Assembly (NCBI RefSeq): GCF_964019385.1
Contig: NC_088644.1
Location: 35,205,351-35,269,350, forward strand
Origin: Sycon ciliatum
Taxonomy: Eukaryota > Porifera > Calcarea > Leucosolenida > Sycettidae
Direction of reading: 5' to 3'
DNA: 64,000 bases
Position 1 is the first letter of the stretch, and each line of letters opens with the position of its first letter. Below are positions 21,689 to 33,561 of the stretch, one piece after another. The position numbers and the translations under genes were made by a program. Below the pieces are notes generated by a model. That model was not told the origin of the DNA. It made no database searches and saw only the letters and a list, made by a program, of their open reading frames with translations.

Positions 21689-24612
21689 GGTGGCAGTCTG
21701 GGTTCAGAGGGTCAAAAAACAAAGTTTCGATTTTCTGTATTTTTTCACTGGCAGCGTCTTGTGTATAGTCCAAAGGGTTTATCCTGAAAATTTGAGCGTA
21801 ATCGGGTGCTTCCTTCCGGAGATATAGCCGCGCAAAGTCTGCACAATTGTTTTTGAAATACTGAAATATCAGCAAATTTCTACAAAATTTAGGTTTGCAC
21901 ACTATTCCGATTTTTACCGTCAATCTTTGAGCGATTTCATTAAAATTTTCTGGAGCGACTCCTGGTACTCCTCTGCTGTCTGCGCTGCAGACTGACAGCC
22001 GCGCACGATCTTTGTCACCATGGCAACCAAGATAACTTTTGCGCATGCGCAAATTCAAAAAAATTCAAATTTCGACTCTCATGATCTCAGCTGATCGCTC
22101 TGCTGTTGAAACTAGTTACTTTTGGAGTAATTGTTTTGGAGTAATTGTTTCTTGGAGCTAACCCCTTCGTTGGCTACTATGGGGAAGTCTAGAGCCAAGG
22201 GAAAGCCCGGACGATCTAAGAAAAGGAAAAGAACGTTCTATGGAGTGTCTCAGGCGCCGAAGGCTCCCTCTGGTGAAATTTCGCCTGCAAAACAAATTCC
22301 TGACTTGCCACTGTCTGATGACGACCTTGAAGTGTCAGCTGAAGCCACGTCTTCAAACAGCGATAGTGATGGAAGTGGCGGTGAAGTCGACAGCAGTTCC
22401 TCCGACAGTGACTTGGATGAAGAGTGTGAGGAAGGGGCGCATGGATTTCGCCTGATTGATCTCGAGTGCCTTCAGCAGCTTTTGTCAGCTGCAGTTTGTT
22501 GCAGTGGCTGTAATGGCGCAGTCACGATCAGCGAATCGCAACGGGGAGGCCTTGCATCATGCCTGGAGCTTTCCTGTGTTAACTGCGGCGACATAGCAAG
22601 CGAATTTATGTCCAAGAAGTTCAATCGGGTCTGGGAGGTGAACAGACGAGCAGTATTCGGAATGCGACTGATTGGCCGTGGACGTCAATCAATGGTAAAG
22701 CTGGCGGGTGCACTGAATATGCCATCACCTATGAGTCGGTCGACATTTTACAGCCATGCTAAAGGCCTGCATTCCGCGTCCAAGAGCGTCGCTGAGCGTA
22801 GCATGACTGAGGCAGCTGAGAAAGCAGTGTCCGCAGCAGATGGGGGTAGCGATATCGCTGCTTCCTATGACGGTACCTGGATGCGCCGAGGATTCGCATC
22901 GCTCTTCGGAGCCTTCACTATAATTGCATATGATGTCGGCAAAGTGGTGGACTGCGAAGTGCTTTCAAAGTTTTGCCACAAGTGCACGCACTTGGCGTCT
23001 AGAAAAGAGAAGGGAGAGCTAACCAAAGATGACTATGATCGACAGATTGCCGAACACGATTGCTCAGTCAACACCACTGTATCAGCTCCTGCCATGGAGA
23101 GTGCAGCCGCCAAGACTCTGTGGGCCAGGTCCTTTGAGAGCCGCAAGCTGAGGTACACCACCTACATTGGTGATGGAGATACCAAGAGTTTTAAGGCTGT
23201 GCGTGACGCTTGTCCGTATGGGCCCGAGGTGCCTGTAGTCAAGGAGGAATGTGTCGGCCACGTTCAAAAACGCATCGGTACCAGCCTAAGAAAGCTGAAG
23301 AAAAACCTTGCGGGCAAGAAGCTTGCTGATGGGCGCACTATAGGCGGACGTGGTCGCCTCACGGATGCCATGATCGACAAGCTGCAAGCCTACTATGGCA
23401 TGGCTGTGCGGAACAACAGCGGAGACTTGCAAGCCATGGCCAGGGCCATATGGGCATCCCTCATGCATCGTGCATCCAGCGACAGTAAACCTCAGCACCA
23501 GTATTGTCCGCCTGGAATTAACAGCTGGTGTAGATGGCAGCAGCAACAGGCAGGTGGTGATGTCTACGCCCACCACAATATCCTGCCAGAGGCAGTATGG
23601 AAGGAACTGAAGCCGGTCTACATTCGGTTGTCCGACCGGAGTTTGCTCGAGCGCTGCCAGAAGGGTGCTACGCAGAATCGCAACGAAGCGTTCAATGGAC
23701 TCGTGTGGCAGTTGTGTCCAAAGACAGGCTTTGCATCCGCTCCCACTGTCCAGATGTGCGTCTACCTGGCCGTGGCCTGGTTCAATGATGGAGGTGTGGC
23801 AGTGAAACGCGTTCTGGACGAGATGGGCCTCCCTACTGGACACCATACGACACGTCTCATCAAGCTGCTAGACCGTGAGAGACAGGCACATGCTGCCAGA
23901 AAGAAGTCAGAAGAAGGGAAGAGGTCACGAAAGAAGCGAAGGAGGATCAGGAAAGGCATCCAGGATGAGCAGCAAGAGGAAGAAGGTTTGACATATGAAG
24001 CTGGTGGCTTCGACTAAGTTCTAGTAAGTTCTAGTTGGACAGACATACCTCCATCTGTACTTGCACAGAGCACTTTTTTTCTCCATTTTCCACTGAGTCC
24101 CGTACCTCTTAGACAGCGTAGCGAAGAACCTGTAAGTCACAGACCCCATAAACCATACATTTTTGGAAACTGTGAGCATTTATCAAGGTGCTAAGTGTCA
24201 TGGATTTTTATATTTGTCTAGTAGCTTTGAGTAAAGTGCTACTGATCGAGGACCTAAATTTTGCGCGATTGCATGATTTTTGTTTGACAGCTTGAGTACT
24301 TTGTTCTGAATATGATTTCAAAATTCCGCTCCACTTAGCACCTAGGTATATGTGAAGGAAATCCTGTGGAGCACTCAGTTTCTACCCAGCTTCTTTCTGC
24401 GTTTGCATATTGCGTCTAAGGTATTGGTGGTACGGCATAATCGCAGATTTGACTATTGTGTCTGCGGATTCCCATGTGTGAGCTTGATTTATACTTCATT
24501 GGACTTAGTGAAATACACTGGGTATGTGGTCAAGATTTGAGCAAAATTCATCAATTATTATGGAAGTTACGGCTGTGTTCATGCGGTCGGGCCGCGAACC
24601 CAGACTGCCACC
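21689..24612 (+). mobile_element. Kolobok-type autonomous DNA transposon (unit 1)
   Basis: 2924 bp with perfect 17-bp inverted ends GGTGGCAGTCTGGGTTC, flanked by TTAA at 21685-21688 and 24613-24616. It contains one long intact transposase frame (22179-24017). TTAA duplication plus this transposase type fits the Kolobok superfamily; protein databases may label the same domain 'Mutator-like transposase'. About 490 bp before and 595 bp after the gene are subterminal non-coding sequence. It is the only one of the three junction elements that looks complete. Confidence 0.85.
22179..24017 (+). CDS. Kolobok-type transposase, intact (unit 1)
   Basis: 612 residues from the ATG at 22179, which begins MGKSRAKGKPGRSKKRKR, a basic DNA-binding or nuclear-import type start. 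The frame opens 48 nt upstream only with a TTG codon. An acidic Ser/Asp stretch follows, then a zinc-ribbon-like pair CSGC (108-111) and CVNC (133-136). Next come DGTWMRRGFASLFGAF (Asp at 231), CHKCTH, YIGDGDTKSF (Asp 332/334), EECVGHVQKR, a CPPGINSWCRW segment, GATQNRNEAFNG (Glu near 503) and a basic C-terminus KRSRKKRRRIRKG. Asp231, Asp332 or 334 and Glu503 are the likely DDE metal-binding triad; this assignment is inference from conserved-looking motifs. No frameshift or stop is seen, and the gene lacks introns. Relatives in units 2 and 3 are broken. Confidence 0.85.
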   Translation: MGKSRAKGKPGRSKKRKRTFYGVSQAPKAPSGEISPAKQIPDLPLSDDDLEVSAEATSSNSDSDGSGGEVDSSSSDSDLDEECEEGAHGFRLIDLECLQQLLSAAVCCSGCNGAVTISESQRGGLASCLELSCVNCGDIASEFMSKKFNRVWEVNRRAVFGMRLIGRGRQSMVKLAGALNMPSPMSRSTFYSHAKGLHSASKSVAERSMTEAAEKAVSAADGGSDIAASYDGTWMRRGFASLFGAFTIIAYDVGKVVDCEVLSKFCHKCTHLASRKEKGELTKDDYDRQIAEHDCSVNTTVSAPAMESAAAKTLWARSFESRKLRYTTYIGDGDTKSFKAVRDACPYGPEVPVVKEECVGHVQKRIGTSLRKLKKNLAGKKLADGRTIGGRGRLTDAMIDKLQAYYGMAVRNNSGDLQAMARAIWASLMHRASSDSKPQHQYCPPGINSWCRWQQQQAGGDVYAHHNILPEAVWKELKPVYIRLSDRSLLERCQKGATQNRNEAFNGLVWQLCPKTGFASAPTVQMCVYLAVAWFNDGGVAVKRVLDEMGLPTGHHTTRLIKLLDRERQAHAARKKSEEGKRSRKKRRRIRKGIQDEQQEEEGLTYEAGGFD

Positions 24613-24742
24613 TTAAGGACGCGAGCACTATTGAACCATTATCAGTTGTATGATGATTGCCTATTTAGGCGTGAAGCTATTGTAACAACGGTGATGCGTG
24701 CTGCTCTGTGACTAGTGTGCACTGGGTGATGCGTCGAATGCT

Positions 24743-25250
24743 TAGGCCTTGACCATCTTGTTGACGGATTATGCTAATATTTTCGTGAAATTATGCTTTT
24801 CGCATTGCTGAAAAAATTGCAGAATTATGCTGTTTTTATGGTAAAAGTTACCATATTATGCCGCATTATGCTCACATACGCTGCTAATGCAAAATGGTTC
24901 TGTGCAAAATAACAAGGGAATTTTTTTGTAGAGTAGGTTGTACTGTAGTACTAGTAGCAAAAGTTCAACGGGGTCAATGCATCGTCCGACCTGGCTACGA
25001 CCATCACTGATTGTAGTGGACTGGACATATCATCAAGGCCAAGGGAGTCGTAAACCTACTTCCTACTATCCTAGTGCATCTACTTGTACTTGTACTTGTA
25101 GAACATGTTCAACTGTATGGAATTTGATGCGAACAGGCGGATTATTACAATTTTATGCGATTCGTATGCAATTTGCCTCGAATTATGCGATTATTCGATT
25201 CTGGAAGGAATTATGCGAAAAATTATGCTAGCATAATCCGTCAAGGCCTA
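24743..25250. mobile_element. hAT-like MITE (unit 2)
   Basis: Copy of 7096-7603 with the same CGAATGCT duplication on both sides. Confidence 0.8.
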
Positions 25251-26288
25251 CGAATGCTACATCCATAGTTACATTATCATCAACTAACTATTTTATTTAT
25301 AATTACTTCAAAGAAGTATTTTTATTTAAAGGATCTCCCAGAGGCGATGGCCTGTCGAGGGGATCTCCTGATGCAAATCATGCAATAGAAATAAACAGTG
25401 AGGAAAACTACACGTGTTACAGTATATGCTACATAATGAGCAATAAACTACTTAGTGTGTGCGGATTTTGGCTAGCCCACTTCGATGCCCTAACGCCTTG
25501 TGCATGCCCTATACAACAGGTATACTTGTACTGTGATCACTTTCTGTAAAAAAAATCTATTTTCCGCTTTGCCATGATTGCTGTGTTTGCTTTCTTTCTA
25601 TATAAAATAACATGGCGAGCACGGAGACACATTTATATTTTCATGTCATGGTATGCATGCATGGTGAACGTATTAGAACTCAACTGGCACTTGGAACATT
25701 ATTGTAAGTGAGATGTCTGGCTTAATCTGCATGTATCTACATAGAAGGAAACCAAACATTGGCTGAAGATGATGATACAGTGAAACTTGTCTAGTCGACT
25801 GCTCAAGGGACTTTCAAAGTGGGGTCTCTGTAGCAAGGTGGTCTCTTTATCCCAGTGGCATTTGACTGGAAATAGCATCCCTTGGTCCTGGCTGCAGTGA
25901 TCTCCTGGGACAGGTGGTCGCCTTATCCGAGTGGTCGCCTTGACAGGTTTAATAACTGTACATGCGTCCAGGTGAAGACAAACAGAGAGCCAACATGTAA
26001 CATGTGTAGCACGGGGACGACAACCCTTGACCTTGGCCTTGGCAGCAGTGATCAGTCGTCTACCTACCCACATACACATTCTCGTCTATGACACATGCAA
26101 GGCTGCATACTGGCGGCAAGACTCATTCGTCAAGGCAAACACAGTAAACCCAGTCGGTCACCTCAGCTATGCTGCAACTACACGACCAACGGTGTACTAG
26201 GAAAATCTCCACAGCGCTGGACAGCACTCTTGGTCTACTGTCAACAAAAGATCTGGAAAAATCTTTTTGAATATACCTATTTCAAGTA

Positions 26289-28042
26289 CTAGAATAACCT
26301 TTGACTCAGATTTGAGCCATAAAATAAATAATACAATATTTGATGAAGTTGATTGTTCCAACTAGAAACACACGCTTCTTGCCGAACTTGACACTTGACT
26401 GACTTGACTGACTTCATGACGATAACCGCCGAAGTCGCAACTTCTAAGTTCGTACAATCTTTGATATTTAGACAAACCGGCGATATCCTCAGCGCAAACG
26501 CTCCGCCTTTGGCAAAGGCCCTGATCACAATATAGTAGGTCTTGGCGGGTTGAAGATGGTCCACAACACGCGGGTTACCATCCTCACCACCATCAGTGGC
26601 TGCAGCGATGAAACGTGTTTCAATGTCAGGACCAGACAGGGTGAGTGCCAGGTCAGGTTCATCGCCAGTCGTCTAAGCAGTTAAAACAACAAACACCGGA
26701 AAATCGTCCAGAACACACATTTAACGCCCCCCCCCCCCCCCCAACGGTTGCACATGCAATGCTCATTTCTCACCCGCATGAGACCCGGAAAGCGAGCTAT
26801 TCCGCCTCCATCTGGGGTCGCGGGCATTCCTAGTGTGTTAACATACATCCAAGAAGCTGACTGGGACCCTGAGTGAAGGCAGTCGAGAAACCTCCTGGCC
26901 GGGCCAGCCTGTTTGACACGTGAACGCACCACAACTTTCCGCCTTGGCAGCGTACATATCCCACATGCGCATTCATGACGATATTCCGCCTTGGCAGCGT
27001 ACATTTCCGCAGTCCCAAATGCATGCTGCATCCCGTCATTCAATGAGGTTGTTAAACTGCCCGGGCAGGAGTGACTGTAGGTGCAGGTCGGGCTGAACTT
27101 CTCCATATAACCATGGTTTTATCCACCCATAACCTAGTTTTCAAAGCTGACGGGACTCTTTTATCGGAATTAACTTGTACTTCCTCCGCGTCATTAAAAT
27201 TGTCGCTTCGCACATCGCAATTTTTGTGAGTTTCTCGTCTTAGTCAGACAGTCAGAATCGCTGTTTTCTGTGTTCGAACATTAATGCGACCCTTCCTGCG
27301 CAATGTCTACGTCGTTTTACTGAAGCCGTGGTGGTCTCAGACTTTGTCGGAGCTCTCTTCTGCACCAAACAAATCCATTGCTCTCCTCACTATTCCGCCC
27401 CAGAGCGCGTATCGTTTTTTTCTGGTTTTAGTGCCGTCCCACATTTTTCCCGTGTGCATATATCAAGACTGCAAGCTTGGGTATAATAATCCTGGTATCT
27501 CTCCTGAATTCTAAATTCTGAAGTTGACGATGGCAAGGACAAAGTGTTCTCAAATTCCTAAAATGCGCTACGTGTGGCGCATGTTGCTGGGAATGTAGTA
27601 GGTCTGAAAACACCAACAACATCAGTAAAGCGTTTGCCAAGGACAGAAGTTGCGAAACTGCTTACCCTATCTCGCTGGAAGGTCGTTGCAGTGTACTTGA
27701 AAAATTGCTACTTTGCCCTAATCGCCTGCCACCTGGAGGCATGGATCGCATGAAAACGAAGTTTCTAGACCTGAATTTGAACGCCCGTGCTGAAGGGTCT
27801 GCCTCAAACTCTGATGAAGACGTCAACCTTAGCTGCAAGTGCAGCGAAGCGGGAGGTCACAAACTAAAGCTTGGTCCGTCGACAATGCTCTGCCTCAATT
27901 TCTAGCTGATTTCTTTGCCCTTCGAGTGGACAAATTAAATTCGAAAAATCGCTCTGGGTAGGGACAATTTTAATGACGCGGAGGAAGTACCCAGAACGTC
28001 TAGAAGCACATCTCTCTCTCTTTCTCTCCCTCCCTTCCTCCC

Positions 28043-28095
<53 letters not shown>

Positions 28096-31005
28096 CCCCC
28101 CCCCCCCCATGAAAACACACATCTATCACACACATACCTCGATTGTGTACTTTCTTTTTTCTTTTGGATCACTTGTGAACGTGAATTTCATTTCCTCTCC
28201 AGGGCTGATGTGATCTAGAGGAAACAGCAAAGTGCAAAATAATAGGAAGTTGGGCCTTATGGCATCTCTCCGAGACTGGTGCGAATCACTCGCAAAGCTC
28301 CAGTCCTGGTTCGATGCAGTCAATCAGCATGTTGATATCGTACGTACGGAATTGAGCAAGCAGCTGATATACTCTATCAAGCCGCGGTGATGCAGCCAGC
28401 TGTTTTGTTCTACCATGTGCACAGGGACTGTGTGACATCATAGACTCATGAATATCAGGCACGTAGGAGCAAATTCACAAACACATTACAAAATTGTATA
28501 TATAGGGACACTTCCCCCATCAATGCCTTTGTAAGATGTTCAGTTCATAGGCCAGCGAAACAAAAACTTCTTGGGACGATTTACGGCCATTGCAACGGAA
28601 AGTGCTTCTACTGCAAATATCAATGATTCACAGCTCAGCGCACTAAACCAGCATTGAGCGATGCGCAGCTAGTGCGTAAGATCTCATTCATGCTAAGCAA
28701 GGGATTTTGAAGACAGTGCCTATTGTCAAAGTTTCAAAAAATAGCAGTGCTGCTGCTGCTGCTCAATGGCTGAACCTGACCATCCTGTAGTGCTATAAAC
28801 TGCAAAACAGAGAGTGCCAGAATTCTGTCTGGTTTGCCTCAAAGTCATCTGCCTTTGTGGAAAGCCCCCGTCTCGCAGTTAAAAGACGCTGCCTTGGATG
28901 CTTTGTGCCGATATAGACATGCCTTGTTGTTGACTTGACCGCATAGGGATCAGTTCAGCCAATCAATCTGAGCTCTGGGTTAACTGGGTTATTCTTAGTG
29001 CCAGCAGTCGCCAGCAGTTGTCTCAGGAATGGAGATGAATGTTTTATTAAAGGGGAGGGTAATCTTACTCTTTGACTTGTCAGCATCTTCAGGCAGAGTC
29101 TGCGGTTCTTCCTTTGGTGGTGCTGGCTTTGTGCCAGGAGGACCGTAGAGTTTCCCAACAACGAGTTTGTCCGTCGGTGAAAGCTCTGATATCACGGGAA
29201 AATCAGAATCCAGTGTCGGCCTCCCATCAATGCTCAATATCAACCCTTTAGCAAAGCTGTGCACGACAACCAACAGTTTACGTACAGAACACGGACAGAA
29301 GTCAAGAAATCAAACTACTAATAAGTTAAACAAACAATAAGAGAACTGAAAAAGTGTTTTTTTAAACTCTTGGACAGCCTGAAACCTCTCTGTTTTACTA
29401 ATATGTTATAAATATAATAATATGTTCATCCTTGCATCGAGTCAAGAACTTGGTTTTAGCACTGGACTCCCACTACGATGCCTTTAGCCGATTGGCAAAT
29501 GCTTTCACTTACTAATACTTGACTTCACCGCAATCTGTTCAACCAGACACTAAGAGCCCTGCTGATAATAAAGAACACGATTGAAACAGCTAGTTGTTCG
29601 AAGATTCAGTACCAATATATTTAGTATGATTTCACCTCGAAGCATGAACTTAATCCAGCCTATATGGTGCTTGGTCCTGCCGCTGATCCCGAGACCCATG
29701 GTCGGGGGAGGTAGGCCCAAATCACCACCCATGGTCGGAGGAGGTAGGCCCAATTCACCAACACGCTGCGCCGGTTTCCCGCTCTATAGTCATGTCTCCC
29801 CATTGGTTCAGTCTTCCCATTCCGTTCCCCGCTGGACTGTGTATTTCAGAAAGAAAAATAAAAAAATAAATAAATAAAGAATGGACTCGGATGGAGAGCC
29901 AAGGATAAATATATATTAAATATAAAATGGACCAAGGAACTACATGTAAAAGTTACGCTATAATGTCCACTAACACCACCAGTTACTAAACGGCTAGTTA
30001 GTTGTAGGACGTCAGTACCGTCGGTCAGTGTCGTGAGCTGATTGTTTCGTACCTGGTGGTGTTAGTGGACATTATAATTATAGCGTAACTCGTAGTTACT
30101 TGGTCCATTTTATATTTAATATAAATTTATCCTTGGCTCTCCATCCAAGTCCATTCTTTATTTTATTTTTTATACTGAAATACACAGTGCAGCACTTCAT
30201 TTTTTTATTTACAGGTGGAATCCTGATAATTCGAATATGGCTTAATTCGAACATACCGCTTAATTAGAAGTGTTTCCAGGATTGATTTCTGTCAATTCGA
30301 TTCCCACATAAAGTTTTCTGATAATTCGAACCTCGAACCGGACATGTCCGGTTAATTCGAAGTTCCACGGATTTCACTTTCATAGAAAATGTGTGGGATT
30401 TGTGCTGATAATTCGAAGTAAGCAAAGTGTAATTCGAAGTTCACTATACACTGTAATGATCAGTTCAGTTTGCATGAGCAGGCTGTGCTGGTCAGTTCAG
30501 TATCCGTGAAATCTGTATCTAAGGTCCATAGCGCAACTCTACGTGAACATGGGAGCATTTTGACATACATATTGTGTTGTGGGTTCATGTTTGGATAATT
30601 AGAATGTCCGGATAATCAGAAGATTTTTCCTGGCATTTGGAGATTCGAATTATCAGGATTACACCTGAAATATAAAAAGTAAAGCATTGAGTTACATGGA
30701 GACACTTACCTATAGTGCATGATGGACTGCATGTCGTATGTAGAGCCTGTAACATCATCCGCCTTGAACGGTTCCAGGATTTGTCTCTGGATCTGCTCCT
30801 CATCCCAGTAGTTTGGTGACCCCGTGAACTCTGCCATCACCTTGGGCACGTTCCAGAGCACAATGCCCTTGATGGGTGACTGGTGTTCGTGCAGTAGACC
30901 AAGCACGTGACCAAATTCGTGGAGTACAGTTGACTTGTCAATCACAGCAAGGTTCATCGTGCACTCATCTTTAGGAATCTGAAAACGCGCATGCCGGGGA
31001 AGGTG

Positions 31006-31078
<73 letters not shown>

Positions 31079-32918
31079 GTGTCACAGTGTGCGTAATGCA
31101 TGCATCTACGTGACTGGCGCTCGACCTACTGTTGTGGACATGGAAATCCGGTCGCACGTCTAGCGGCCCCAGGGTGCTGGCCATGCAGCCGTGGATAAGC
31201 GGTACACACATGCAATTTATGCGCTGCAGCGTGATAGTCGCATCGAATCAACATGTGCCCTTCACGCAGCGTTCTGTACGCGCTGAGGGCGCCGGCCCCG
31301 GTCAATCGACCGGATTTCCATGTCCATGACAGTACGTAGCTAACTGAGCTATACGTAACGTTGCGTTCAGGCACAGCCACTAGTCTACGGTACCGGCGCT
31401 AGTGACATGTCCACTCACGCGCGATGAAAATACAGTATTTTTTGCTGGACTCGACTACGCTGTACAGACTGTCAGTGTACTGTGCTTGTGCAAGGACATC
31501 AAAGACAAAGCGTGGACAGTAGGCATGTCGCATACATGTACATCAGGGGCGTGCTCGGCCCCCCAACTAGGGGGGTGCACGGGAGCCGAGGGGAGCCCCC
31601 CCCCCCCCTCGGCAATTTTCTGCAATTTGTTTGCAACCTTTCTTGAATTTTAGAGCATATTTGCATACATTACAATTGCAATTACCCAGATTGAAAATGT
31701 TTGGGGGGTGCACGTGCCCCCCCGTGCCCATCGCCGAGCACGCGCCTGTACATGTATGTATGTCCAAAGTGGAAACCAGTGTTTTCATCTTGGTCTTGAA
31801 GTGGGTGCTTTGGTCTTGGACTGGAGTACGAGCGGCTGTTTGTGTTGTTAGTAAAATTACTGTTCAGGTTTGTGGTTTTGAGGACAAAGGCAATGAGTTT
31901 TCAGCAGAAGACTTTGTCCGCTCTCTGGGGAAAAAAAACAGCGTGAAATTTCTGACGGAGAGTCGGATTCTTCCGCCACCGGCACTGCTGAAGGCAGCAG
32001 CCAAGTTGAAGTTCAAGACTGTGACGAGCCAAGTTTCACAATAGAGGACGAAACTGATGACGAGCCCGCTGCAAAAAGATTGACTTTTGGTGAAGATTAT
32101 GACTTTTCCGACGTTGGCACACTCTATGATGACGAGAATTGTCGGTGGAAACTCTGTCCACGCACTGCCCCTTTATAAAACAAAGGTGGCGATCGCCAAT
32201 CAACACTGGACACCCACCAAGTCCTTCCCTTATCCAGTCAGTAGCTTATTGCAAAATGGGGGTCGGAACCTTTTGGAAACCACCTTTTTTTGACTCGGTG
32301 CACGCGCCTGATGAAGAGTTCAAAGAGCACAAGCAAAGAAGACATCTGAGGGTGATAGCGTCCCTCATTGGGCACAACTCTACATGACTGTACCTACTTG
32401 TATGTATGCATACATGATCACGTATCATTATTGCACACGGGAACTGTGGCATGACTTACCGGCAGTGCATCCGTCCCCACATGGGAGTACGAGCCCTCCT
32501 TTTCCTTGAAAGACACTCGCACTTCCGAGTCGCTTCGATCTGTCACTTCAACGAATGAAATACTACAATGTTGGCTCCATTCGCTGGCAATGGGTAGCAC
32601 TTGATCACGTTTCGGATGATCTTCAGTAAAGTACACTTTTATAGCCTCGGACTTCTTTTTCTCCCAGAGCTTCTTTCTATCCTTGTTGGTCAATGCAAAC
32701 TGGGGTTTCACCACATTTGTACTGTCCTGACTCGGTCGCCTTTCAGCTTGGGGCTCAGTCCCACCCGATGCGGCCACTTCGTCCTGTTCGTCCGACTCTT
32801 GCTTTGAAGAGTTAGCGGCACATTCAGCTTTGCGCTGTTCAACATCTTGTAGCTGATCGCAGGCGCGTTCATCGCCAACCTCGTCGCCAGGTAGAAACAC
32901 TTGATTGCGGCACCACAT
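26289..32918 (-). CDS. M12A-like zinc metalloprotease, diverged paralogue (unit 2)
   Basis: Same five-exon structure: A 32460-32918 (open to 32993), B 30710-30978, C 29069-29256, D 28138-28214, E 26289-26672, all splice sites and phases intact. The predicted protein is 458 residues because exon A has an in-frame 6-bp insertion (DERACDQ versus DERDQ). Exon B with HEFGHVLGLLHEHQSP and SIMHY is identical to unit 1, and so is exon D. Exons A, C and E carry many replacements, for example RFPKGL to SFAKGL, VVRKLYG to VVGKLYG, NLWAKKK to KLWEKKK, and changes around HPLLPAKTYY. No stop or frameshift is seen, so this looks like a functional, differentiated copy and not a decaying one. Confidence 0.85.
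27180..27987. mobile_element. Tc1/mariner-like non-autonomous element (unit 2)
   Basis: Copy of 9539-10343 with perfect inverted ends and flanking TA; it has 3 extra bases inside. Confidence 0.7.
28013..28109. repeat. Expanded CT microsatellite plus poly-C (unit 2)
   Basis: The CT run is about 40 bases longer than in units 1, 3 and 4, just downstream of exon D on the gene strand. Confidence 0.85.
29832..30192. mobile_element. Foldback element (unit 2)
   Basis: Copy of 12165-12526, with a small indel in the A/T-rich arm. Confidence 0.75.
30212..30667. mobile_element. Tigger/pogo-like MITE (unit 2)
   Basis: Copy of 12546-13001, same length. Confidence 0.65.
31009..31070. repeat. GA microsatellite, about 31 units (unit 2)
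   Basis: Expanded relative to unit 1; same position upstream of the exon B acceptor. Confidence 0.9.
31127..31334. mobile_element. Short MITE, GGACATGGAAATCCGGTCG ends (unit 2)
   Basis: Copy of 13437-13644. Confidence 0.55.
31544..31748. mobile_element. hAT-like MITE, CAGGGGCGTGCTCGGC ends (unit 2)
   Basis: Copy of 13854-14058. Confidence 0.6.
31853..32178 (+). pseudogene. Acidic intronic open frame, frameshifted (unit 2)
   Basis: Copy of 14163-14486. The run GGGAAAAAAA has one more G and one more A here, which shifts the frame before the acidic part, so the long frame seen in units 1 and 3 is lost. Confidence 0.35.
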
Positions 32919-33561
32919 GACCGCTTTCTTCACAGCACTCAACACGACTGACGTTGTATCCGTGCTATCGAAATGGAGCAGCAGTAAACTTATCTAGTAA
33001 AAATGATTACTTGCTTTTACTATCAGTATCTGAAAGAGAAAAAAACTGTTTCTACAGTGATCATGTACATGACTAATTGAACTACATTATTTTTACAAAC
33101 GCCAAAGGGCCAAAGGCAGGGCCGGGAGAGATTGAAGAAAATCCGAAAATGAGTCACCTTGTCACCACAAGGCGCTAATTCTAGTCTGTACTGACTGTAG
33201 ACTACTAGTACTACTACCAAGAGTCCATAACGGCAAGAGTATGCAACTGTGATTATGGGTGCATGCGTACGCGTGGCGCGCTGCCTAGGCGCCTTCATTA
33301 CCATGATTACGTAACTAAGTTACTTGCCTTCATCACGCTCTGAAAGCATGCATTCAAACTCTCAATTTCTCGCACGAGCCCATCCGTTTTTGCTCGATTC
33401 GTTCCAGTACCTACACAATCTCTGAATTCTGATGCGTCTAGCACATCTCAATTCTAAAATCCACCGGGAATCCACAGGAAAACTACACAGACTACCCTGT
33501 TATTATTCATTGCAAAAGAACACCGAAAGGCCAGACCGCATGGTGAAGACAAATGTCTAGA

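Larger units (their letters stand above)
6982..24628. repeat. Array unit 1 (17,647 bp)
   Basis: Starts at TATTGAACCATTATCAG, as do units 2-4. Its left neighbour is the single-copy flank, whereas the later units are preceded by TTAAGGACGCGAGCAC. It carries the shared backbone plus a 409-bp MITE (14699-15107) and a 1.22-kb insertion (17698-18917) that unit 2 lacks, and ends with the 2924-bp Kolobok-type element. Confidence 0.95.

Noticed and set aside
23286-23846. 186-codon minus-strand frame
   Set aside because: Antisense shadow of the intact transposase gene.
20714-24616. Assignment of the TTAA elements to piggyBac
   Set aside because: TTAA fits piggyBac too, but the long protein has the DGTW...GDGDTK...ECVGHVQKR layout I associate with Kolobok-type ('Mutator-like domain') transposases, and no piggyBac motifs are seen. 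A profile search would decide.
28010-28218. Frames encoding Ser-Leu or Arg-Glu repeats
   Set aside because: Translations of CT/GA microsatellites, present in all phases.
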